DNA of 64,000 nucleotides from positions 62,823,915 to 62,887,914 of the forward strand of contig CM022944.1 in NCBI GenBank assembly GCA_012931725.1, in the 5' to 3' direction. The number at the start of each line of letters is the position of its first letter. Positions within the stretch are counted from its first letter, which is position 1. Of this stretch, positions 55,417 through 64,000 are shown piece after piece. Made by a program: the position numbers and the translations under genes. This stretch comes from Litsea cubeba. Lineage: Eukaryota > Streptophyta > Magnoliopsida > Laurales > Lauraceae. The notes below the pieces were generated by a model. It had not been told where the DNA came from and did no database searches. It saw nothing but the letters and a program-made list of their open reading frames with translations.

Positions 55417-57949
55417 GGGGCTATCAACGACTCCACTACGCTTGATTAATCGACGCTTAATGCCTGTCGTCATAAAGCGACCCTTTCACTCAAATTAAGA
55501 CTCACATCGTCCGTCATTTTTCAATAAACCAAAATGGGTCCCCAAGTCCCAGTTTCACTATCGTCGTTTTACATTCCCTCCCTTTTATTTCTTTCCCTCC
55601 ATTCCCCGCCATTTTCTTTCTTTCTCAATCGATTGGCGTCACTTCTCTTCCTCGACTCTCTTCCTCATCTCTCTTCCAGTCTATCTCTCACACCAGGTTT
55701 CTCATTCCGATCTCATACACCGGCAGCGACGCACTAATGGTATTCAGTTTGTAGAAATGAAGGTTGGAGAGGAGGGCTTTCAGTTTTCTTGGTGCAGGTC
55801 AGGTCTCCCTTTACTCACTGTTCTTTGTATATGTTCTCTCCGCTGACTTCTCTCTGCAAAAATCTCAAGGTGAAATCTCACACTTCTGATTTATTTTCTA
55901 TTTCCATGCTTTTGAGGGTCTCAAATCAGGGCAGGATTTTGGGGATTTTAGGTGTTTTAGGATTTAGGTCATATGACTGCTCGTATGACATCTACTCCCT
56001 CCTATAACATCATTTTCTCATTTTGGGGATTTTAGTTGTTTTAGGATTTAGGTCATATGACTGCTCGTAGGTCATATCAAGCCACACACTTCATCGTTCA
56101 AGATCCAGTTCGGAGAACAGAGAAGTTCTTTGCAGCGTAGCGGCTGGAAGGTAATCTCAGCAGCATAATCACTACATGTGTTATACATTTTAAAGTTAAG
56201 GTCACTATATTATATGGTGCTTGATCAAATGTAAATAATTTTCCTACTATCCATCAACTAATCAGTTGTGGTTTCTCAGGGCCGCTCATGATGCATCTGG
56301 TGGGCTCCATGTTATTTGGGTCACTTTGCCAAAGAGAACAAGAAACATAATAGGGGAAAAAAACCTTATGAAAATCTAGCAGCTTCCCTAAAATGAACTT
56401 TAGCCAACAGTTTGCATATATTTTGAAATAAAGCAAATGTTTTATGGCTAGGTTTTGTTGATGTGAGAAACTTTTAGGCAAGCGCAGCTCATGATAGGTC
56501 CACTTAATGAACAGAAAGGGTGGTGGCCAGCATCTTAAAAAAGCACAACAGCAAAGGAAGGCTGATAGACAAAGACAACAACCTCCATTTTATTTGCAAC
56601 CAATAATCATCTCCTCATTTTCCAATACCTTTGTTGTTCATTCAATCCCACTCTTTTCATCTCTGAGCTGGTTATACAGGTACGTTTCCCTTTTGATTTA
56701 ATCAAGTGGGCTGGTTTTCTGTTGATTATATTGATGTTTATTAGCTAAAAAATTCTTTCTTTTATATTCCCTTTATTGTTGGTTTTCTATTGATTTAATG
56801 AAGCTGGGTAAAGTAATTTTGTGTACTAGTTGAAGGTGTTGATATCTTTAATTTAAAATGGAAACTGGCTCTTGTACTTTCATTTGGGTTTTTTTTTTGC
56901 TCTGTTTTTCAGTTACATGGAATTGGATGTCTATGATTTTTTCTTTGGATTTCAGCATTTCTGCAGTTGAAATGAAAATGGGTTTATTATAATTCTCTGA
57001 ATTTATTTTCTTTGAATTTATTATTTTATGTGGTATGGATAAATGGGTTTCTGTATGTATTTTCTTTGGGTTCAATGAGTGATCGATGGTCATATGGAAA
57101 ACTGGAAATTAAATTTCTTCTCAAATATATGGGGACACGACCTCCAAGCCCTCATAGCTCGTGTGCCTGAGATATTAGATAGTGAGGATACTAGTATTAT
57201 TATCATTTGTTTTGAAGTTATTTATCTTTCTGGTGAGTCATGTTAGTCATCTCGACAAAGGAGTTTCAATGGACAAACTCTACTCATGTTGAAAATCTTG
57301 GTCCATTGGAAACATTTACTGGGCTTTAAGGAAAAAAAAAAAAAACAAAGGTAGAAAAGAAAGAAAAATGCGCAAATGGGTATGGAATTCATAAGCTAGT
57401 CAATAACATGACAGGCTTGATGACAATTTTACACTAATTATGGATGAATCCAAATGTTGTGTTAGTGCTAATGACAATCCTTACACTAATTGCTCTTATG
57501 GGTCTTTTGATGCAATCACTGAAGCTTTATACCATCTATCTGGGATCACGGATGCACGTTCTTTTTTCCTTAAAAATAAATATACATCTCTCTCTTGCAT
57601 AATCAAGGACTTGAATTTTGTGTTAACCTCAATTCTCTGAGAAATGAATAGTTCCACAGATACTTGCAAACAACCTTGAGTTTTATGTTTCTTCATATAG
57701 GGACTAAACCCGTGATACAACTATGCAAACCTCTCATCCTATCTATTGATAATTAAGACTTAAGAACCTAGTTTCATAAGATCACAAGAGTATTTATCGC
57801 TTCAACTTGATGTTTTGGTCTGATAAAATAATCACATCTTGCTCAGAAGTGGCACAATCCTCTGGAGTTTTAGTAAATTGGTTTTTGTGGTCTAGTAGCC
57901 TACTTTCCTAGACTTTTTAGTTGCTTCTAACATGGGTTAGCTAGACAAA
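55417..57949 (+). other. CACTA left half, no coding domain recognised
   Basis: 55530-55740 is pyrimidine-rich and leader-like. A short duplication 'ttttaggatttaggtcatatgactgctcgta' occurs at 55956 and 56038. No TNP2 transposase motif is readable in any frame, so the domain expected here has been deleted or lies beyond recognition. Confidence 0.6.
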
Positions 57950-58485
57950 ATAATCCAAACCTGTTATTAGCATTTCAACCAGCCACCTCATCTTCTCCTG
58001 CTCTTTAGCTTAATCCCTCTGGCACTGGCTGCTGGAATCCTCAAGTGCCCTGCATCCCCCCTCCTGCTCTGCCTCTTTTATTTGGCTTTCTCTTTCTAAC
58101 GGAAATGACTTAGCTGGGAGGCATTTCATGGCTTCAGTTTTTCTATCAGTCCTTTATGCTATCTGGAAGACCAAGAATGTAGCCATTTTTTAAGATCATC
58201 ACCTCTCCCTTAATCAGATCTTAGCTAAGCTGCACGATGATCTTTGTCTTTCTCTGAAGAGGATATCCAAACCTTTTGGCAGCCATCAGCTCACCTCTCT
58301 CTTTAGATTTTTGAATATACATGTTAATTACAGCTCCAACTGATTTCTACCTGGCTCTTTTCATGTTTCTCAGGGTCTTTTTGCTCTTTCTTTTCATGTA
58401 TTTTCTCTTTCTTTGAGGCCTCTTTTGCCTCTGTATTCTTTCTTCTCCTTCCTTAGTACAGTTACCTTTTAAACAAAAAAAAAGA
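57950..58485 (+). mobile_element. LINE, 5'-truncated 3' end
   Basis: Contains a LINE ORF2 tail reading SVLYAIWKTKNVAIF (about 58147-58190; W.IWK.RN is the conserved end of plant LINEs), then stops, a CT-rich 3' untranslated region ('gaggcctcttttgcctctgta') and a poly-A-like end at 58470-58483. The left boundary is uncertain and no target duplication was found. Confidence 0.55.
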
Positions 58486-59159
58486 GGTAATGTCCTATAT
58501 ATTATATAGAAATAAGAAATGTGATTCAGATAATGAATAAATAAATCCAGACCACTGTCTGGACAATATTATTTCTTGACAAAGAACTAAATAGTTTAGT
58601 TGATAAATCAGTTAACTTCAAAGAGAAATGACCCAATCATATTAATTTAAGTATACAAATGGGGCACATCCTTCCTGAATCCAACACTTTCAATAAAACC
58701 CACCCCACCCAAGATTTAATAGTGGCCGAACATTGCTCTGATTCATGGGTGGTGGGTTAGATTGAACAGTTTTGATTCATGCAAGGTAGTGCGAGGTGAT
58801 CATTTCAACCAACACTGGATGACTTCTCAATCTAAAAATTATGAGGTTTGCTAAATTATTCGATAAAATGTTGAAGAATATTTTACTATCTCCTATTTGC
58901 ATAGTTACTAGATAAAAAAGTTGACGAGTTACTGATATCCCATTGATGTATTGAATTTCTCAAGATTGGCTGAGATTTTCCAGATCACAGTGAATTCAAG
59001 AGTGCTTAAAACTAATTAGCTTGGATATTCAGAAACCAAGTGCAAGACATTTAAAAATTTTTTATGCATTTAAATAATTTGAGTTACCATTAAGTCACAT
59101 TTGTTTGTTCTTTGCATTCAATAATTACTGATCACTAGAGTTACACTAACTTGTACTCA
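58486..59159 (+). other. CACTA, non-coding stretch before the gene tail
   Basis: AT-rich. No motif recognised. An acceptor-like 'gtactcag' at 59152-59159 precedes the coding tail. Confidence 0.5.
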
Positions 59160-60194
59160 GTCGGTTGGCAACCCCGCATCTTATCCAAAACAGTGGGGTT
59201 TCGGTGAAAGCTATAACACCTTGTAGGGCAAGCACCAATGACACAAATCTTGTTAATGAAGAGCTCACTTATTATGGCATCATCAAGCAAATCTTACAGT
59301 TGGATTACCATGACTTCATACAAGTAGTATTCAATTGTGATTGGGTGCGTGTAGAAGATGCACATGGATGTAAAGTTGATCCAGAAACGAATCCAATATA
59401 TGTTAATCTAGGGAGGATTCAAAGAAATACAAAAGAAGATGTGAACCATTTATTCTTGCTGCTCAAGCAACTCAAGTCTTTTATTGTAAAGATCATAGTA
59501 GGCCTACAGACGAATGACATGTTGTATTGGAAGTTCCAAAAATGTTGAATGGAGATGTGGATGCTTTTGAAGATCCCTTATTCTTTTCAGAAAGAACGAA
59601 TGAAAATGACTTAGCATCAGCATTACGAGATGATATCATTGGTGATGAAGAAGTTTATCAAAAACTTCCACAATATGTTAAGAAGGAAGATTGGGATAGG
59701 TTTGTCGACATCCAATTGATGCCCGATAATCAAGCTAAAAGGCAGTGTGGGAAAAGAGCTAGGAAAGAAATGAAATGTCTGCACACCTCCGGCAGAAAGG
59801 GCCAAGCTCGTGTTGCAGAAGAATTGGTGAGCTCCATTTCTTCATCATTTGGTTGAATTTTTCCATTGAATTTAATGTTCATTTTGTCATGTTTGTTGCT
59901 TGTACTTTAGAGAAAAAAGTTTCCAGATAAAGAGATTAGTCGGACGGATGTTTTTGTTAAGACCCATACTAGGAAGGATGGGTCTGCCACGTGTGAACAG
60001 TTGGTGAGAATATTATCTTATTCATTTTTATGGTGCCATATAATATAGTATAATCATGGAATCTATTTTATAGTTTTTAAGGAAGTGCTATGCATTCTTA
60101 TTGTCAATTCATTTTGCAGGACAAGATTAAGAAAACAGTTATGGATGACCCCTCCAGTGCATACAACGATCTTGAGAACGACGCAATTACACAG

Positions 60195-62764
60195 GTATAT
60201 ATGCAGATTATAGATGAACGCTTCTTGCCTATTTGCTTGCACCAAAATATTGCTTTTGAAAACCTCATGTTTTCTGTCACACTTGTTGGTTGAATAGCTG
60301 GCTAGGTTGCATGAGATGGTTACATGAGCACATGCATGATACAATCATCCATTAACTATAACACATAAGTGCAATTAATTTGTTGGACAACCAGTACATG
60401 CTTCTTATGTTTTTTTTTTCTTTCTTTCGTTAAGACTGACAGGTGTATTATATATGATATTGAAATTCCCAGGTTAGCTTGTTGTTTTTTCCTTTTGTTA
60501 AGACTTGTATTCTTACTCCTTAAAGCTGAAAAAATGGATCCACATCAACAAAGCCACCAGTTCATTAATTTATGAACTGGTTCCATTTTTATTTCTTTTG
60601 CATTAGTTTTTGAAGATCTTGAGATTGGGAGACTAACATATGGACAAATCTACTGCACAGCCATATCTTCAGCTTTAAGCAATAAGAATGCATTTATGAA
60701 CTGGTTCCATTTTATTGCAATAAGACTAACATATGGACAAATCTCTTTTGCTCGTGCAATGTTTGTTCTGTACCGTGTTAAAGGTGGGCCAAATTTTCAA
60801 TGAGAAACAGTTGCTTTCAGCCTAAACAAGAGAAATCTTTAAATATACTTGTGCATTTAGATTACTGAATGAATTGTTGTAATATTGCTCCGTCGTTGTG
60901 TTGCTTGACTATAGGAAAGCATGGGTTAACATTGAATGAGAACGACAATGGGCCAGAGTAAAGCTAAACCTGCTTGATTCACCTAGACTATCCCTAGACC
61001 ATTTTTTCTACATGATATGAAACCCACCCCATGCCTGTAAAAAAGGGTTTGAGCCTGCAAACTCAAAATCCCCACTCTTTAAATCCTCATGCTTACTGCA
61101 TTGACTTTGTGTGTGATATTTCCATTAGCAAATATTTAGATAATATCTCTGGTTGGATGAGCTAGAAAAAACATAAAGAATAAGGCCCCTCTTATCACAC
61201 TGTATGTCTTATGTATTCTTTCTCCTTAAAGCTACATAACGGTTAGAGATAGAAATCTCAGTAGTTAGGAAAAAAAAAACTCAGATCTGATATTTGGTTG
61301 CCCCACATCAGCATTCCTATGCCATGTCAACAGTAAGGTACTTTTATCTACTTCATTCCAGTAATGAGGGCTCTTCACGTTTCACATGACGCTCAAGAGT
61401 CACAACCCATCTTTAAACAATTCTTCCTCTTCTTCTTAACTTCTGCCACCCATCTTTTAACACTTCTTCCTCTTCTTCTTAACGCCTGCCATTCTCTCTC
61501 TGCCCTTCACGTTTAAACTTATGTTGTATCCATTGCTTATCAAGGTATGTCTTATGCTTCCTTAGTTCTTTGCTTTTCTTAGAATCCAAATCTATTTGAG
61601 GTGTAATGCACAATTAACCAAAACAAAATCTAAAGTAGCACAAATAACCAAAAAAGAATATAAGGAAAGAACTACCTCTGTCAACAAATTGTGGGTGCAA
61701 ATCTCACTTTTAAGTTAAACAATGAGAGAACTAATTGATCCGGGTCTAAGAGGAGAGAGGCTTTGAGCGAATGGCAAGCATCTCGCCCTGAACAAATAAC
61801 CAAAACAGAATCTAAGCAGCACAAATAACCAAAACAAAATATAAGTAGGGGTGTTGGATGGTTTGGATATAAGAGATTTGGTGGGAACTAAAGGAAATAA
61901 TGTTTTTATGTATGTTGTTGCTGAGATAGGCTCTTGGTCTTCCTGCTTAGGGCTCTTCTCCTACCTCAGACCACATCTACACCGAGGTTCGACCCTCTCT
62001 CTCTGATTGTTGAGCTTTTGACCTTTTGTTTCATAGACGGTTGAGATTTGTTTGATATATGGTCGTGGGGATTTATGTGGTGGGCCCACGATAGATGGTC
62101 CAAATGGAGGAGACATTTCTGAGGTTCTGATATGAACAATTTTATGATTTGGGATATGGGATGCATATATCTAAGAGTTTTTTTTTTTATTACATATCAC
62201 AAATTGATTAGATTGTATTCATGAAGCTCAATCATGTAGGTGTTTATATGTAGTCAATACGCTGGGTCTTTATATTATAGTAGGGATTGCTCCATATATC
62301 TCATGTCAGGTACCCTATCCATCTTGATGGGTGCTCGCAAAAATCTCTATTACTCCACATGTAGGTTGCACATGTAATCATTTTTAATGCCCGACCCATG
62401 GTTTGCTTAAACATTATATAATATGGCTTTGCACCCTTACGATCTTATAGCCCTCTATATTTACATGTAGTTGGTTTTGAACAAAGAGATCAAGAAACAA
62501 TCAAATGTTTCATGAAGTACAAATTTTTAGTCGTAAAACAAGATCTGTAATAAGAGAACTATCAACACCAATAATATAATAAAATCATCTACTAGTTGAA
62601 TGTTTAGTCACTTTTTATATCAATTGATAATAAAAATAATAACTTAAACTAAATAGTCAATTTGCATGAGATTTTATCCGTGCATCGCACGGGCTTCAAT
62701 GCAAGTGTTATTGAAATTCCTAACTAGGTTATCTTGTTGATTTAAACAAGTTTTTTTTCCACAG
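60195..62764 (+). other. Long third intron of the CACTA gene tail
   Basis: Donor GTATATATG at 60195 and acceptor TTTCCACAG ending at 62764. Contents: interspersed duplicated segments near 60569-60745 ('atgaactggttccatttt', 'gactaacatatggacaaatc'), a duplicated CT-rich unit at 61405-61490 and a Helitron-like end near 62705. No gene. Confidence 0.65.
62678..62705 (+). mobile_element. Helitron-like 3' terminus
   Basis: Hairpin CCGTGC-ATC-GCACGG followed by ten bases and GCAAG|T. Helitrons end with a short hairpin about ten bases before CTRR, usually CTAG, inserted between A and T. Here CTAG would be changed to CAAG. The 5' end was not found. Confidence 0.4.
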
Positions 62765-63689
62765 GTTCTTGGTCCTGATACTCGAGGACGTGTTAGGGGA
62801 TTGGGTTTGGGTGTTCCAAAGACTTCCATGCAGCAGATGCATCCATATAGGATAGCCTTACGAGAGGAGCAAGCATCGAGAGCAACCATGCAGACCCAAA
62901 TGGACAACTTGAAGGAAATGCTAGAAATGCGATTAGCAGAGGAAGCTAGGCAACGCAAGGAGGACATGGAATGTTTCTTTACTTCTTTTTCTCAAGGTGG
63001 GTCACAGGTTCAAACCACTACCGATCGTGGGAGTTCCTTTCAGGTATAAAGCAGTTTTACATAAATAATACATGCCTATATTTGAAATAATGTGTGACAT
63101 TGATAAAATATATGGTAACATCAATTGTTCCTAATTGTAGGTGAGAGATAATTTCTCAACTAAGCCACATCCCATAACAACTGCGCAAACGGGTACAAGT
63201 TTGTGTAAATTGATGCACCTGACTAAGAGGCCTGCATGTGTTGTTGCCTATGGCCGAGTGAAGGGCGACTCACCTGGTGATCCAGGTAGCTATGAGATTA
63301 TCCTAGATGAAATCATTGAAGGGAACGTCGACTTGGTAACTGGAGAAGGCAAGATGGAAGATCTTATAACAGGAGATAAGGCCGAGTGGCCCAAATGGAA
63401 AACCATATTTTACTAGATGTGGATGAATGCATACTAGATGGATCTATTTGACTGATAGTATAAATCTTGAATATTCTATATAGATGGATGTTTTGTTTTG
63501 ACCATTAAATGTGGATGAATGTATATTTTTTTTGACTATTGTATGGATATTTGAATGGCTACTGTAAATGATTGTTTAATTTTTTACTATTAGATAGATG
63601 TTAGAATAACTTTGTGGTTTTTTTACTATTGATGTTGTTCATAGGTGCAAATTTTTAAATTTTCATTTTTTATTTTTATTTTTTGCCTT

Positions 63690-63948
63690 TTTAAAAAACG
63701 ACTGTTAGGAATAGTCATTTTACTAGTTCTTTTAAAATAATTTTCCCGTAAAAAACGACTGTGTGAAGCTGTCGATTTCTTGTCTAATAAAAATGACTAT
63801 TCTAAAACGTCGTTTTATATTCAAATTATCGACCTTTTTTGACCGTCGTTTTCATAAAATGACTATGAAAATCTCGACAGCCGGTTCGACAGACTTGTCC
63901 GTCGTTTTCTTAGAAAAACGACTGTTTTTAACTGTCGGTATTTGACGA
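63690..63948 (+). repeat. Right subterminal repeats of the CACTA element
   Basis: Repeated AAAACGACTG and its complement-like CCGTCGTTTT (for example 63697, 63752, 63805, 63840, 63899, 63915) in both orientations. In En/Spm elements such motifs bind the TNPA-type protein. Confidence 0.75.
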
Positions 63949-63961
63949 TTTTGACGTAGTG
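63949..63961 (+). repeat. Right terminal inverted repeat of CACTA element
   Basis: TTTTGACGTAGTG, an exact inverted copy of 55404-55416. Flank ATC follows. Confidence 0.9.
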
Positions 63962-64000
63962 ATCACTCACATTAAGGGTGAATACATCGCTCAACCAGCA

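Larger units (their letters stand above)
59160..63416 (+). pseudogene. CACTA transposase gene tail (DUF4216 and plant transposase Ptta/En/Spm domains)
   Basis: Exons read as 59160-59826, 59911-60003, 60120-60194, 62765-63043 and 63141-63416, each bounded by GT-AG and in matching phase. Exon 1 has the DUF4216 signature (ELTYYGIIKQILQLDYHDF, CDWVRVEDAHGCKVDPETN), a frameshift near 59440, a TGA near 59514 and LEVPKMLNGDVDAFED. Exons 2-4 have DVFVKTHTRKDGS and VLGPDTRGRVRGLGLGVPKT, typical of Transposase_24, and a coiled coil (EEQASRATMQTQMDNLKEML). Exon 5 ends at a TAG after WPKWKTIF. The catalytic TNP2 domain is missing upstream, and the third intron is swollen to 2.6 kb by insertions. The product could not catalyse transposition by itself. 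Confidence 0.82.
55404..63961 (+). mobile_element. CACTA (En/Spm) transposon lacking its transposase domain
   Basis: An 8558-bp element with perfect 13-bp terminal inverted repeats, CACTACGTCAAAA (55404-55416) and TTTTGACGTAGTG (63949-63961). Flanking 3-mers are GTC and ATC, a target duplication with one transition. Subterminal repeats of CGACTG/CGTCGTTTT type occur near both ends. Only the 3' gene tail is recognisable (59160-63416). A LINE tail sits in the left half and a Helitron-like end in an intron. Confidence 0.9.

Noticed and set aside
59623..59805. Reverse-strand reading over the CACTA gene tail
   Set aside because: Shadow of the coding frame on the + strand.
1..64000. tRNA, rRNA or other structured RNA genes
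   Set aside because: The only tRNA-like matches are the short primer binding sites of LTR elements. No cloverleaf with internal promoter boxes was recognised by eye.

Overview
This window is plant nuclear DNA, almost certainly from the repeat-rich intergenic part of a large angiosperm genome. It contains nested Ty1/copia and Ty3/gypsy LTR retrotransposons with tRNA-Met-type primer sites, a CACTA (En/Spm) DNA transposon, a LINE tail, a MITE-like element and a Helitron-like end. Plant-type TATA boxes and GT-AG introns are present. I found no bacterial or organellar genes and no intact host gene. The species cannot be named from the sequence.

Layout. (1) About 1421-39925 is one Tat-lineage Ty3/gypsy element on the + strand ('Tat-1'), split by later insertions: Copia A (its 3' end is at 1-1420), a non-autonomous gypsy element with giant LTRs (LARD, 4497-14827, target duplication GATTC), a reverse-strand solo LTR (15924-18958, AACCT) and Copia B (20472-29601, CTCTA). 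Copia B is itself interrupted by a solo LTR (21763-23521, GCTAC). Removing the insertions gives the order gag-linker, protease, G-patch-like segment, RT, RNase H, second RNase H, integrase. (2) Downstream of the Tat-1 integrase are tandem repeats and then a reverse-strand, intron-containing gene (36298 down to 31684) with its own TATA box. It encodes a plant-mobile-domain-like protein and is followed by the Tat-1 polypurine tract and 3' LTR (37497 onward). (3) About 39926-44275 is the 3' part of a second Tat element ('Tat-2') with the same layout: a reverse-strand gene with its own TATA box, a polypurine tract and an LTR. (4) 44276-48050 is AT-rich and mostly unassigned, with one MITE-like element. 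(5) 48051-54273 is Copia C on the - strand, with target duplication CCGCT and no integrase or RT. (6) 55404-63961 is a CACTA transposon with perfect 13-bp ends that has lost its transposase domain but keeps a five-exon gene tail.

The most striking observation is in the non-coding part of the LTRs. Four LTR families (Copia A/B, the LARD, the solo LTR at 15924, Copia C) each carry pairs of short palindromes with a TCGA core, and the two members of a pair are almost always exactly 21 bp apart. Each family uses a different one of the four possible hexamers: GTCGAC, CTCGAG, ATCGAT and TTCGAA. In copia Sireviruses symmetric repeated-motif boxes upstream of the promoter are known. Here the same architecture also occurs in gypsy-type LTRs, downstream of the TATA box.

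All protein-coding regions are decayed by stops, frameshifts or insertions. The elements are read here as a record of successive insertions, not as a set of cooperating genes.
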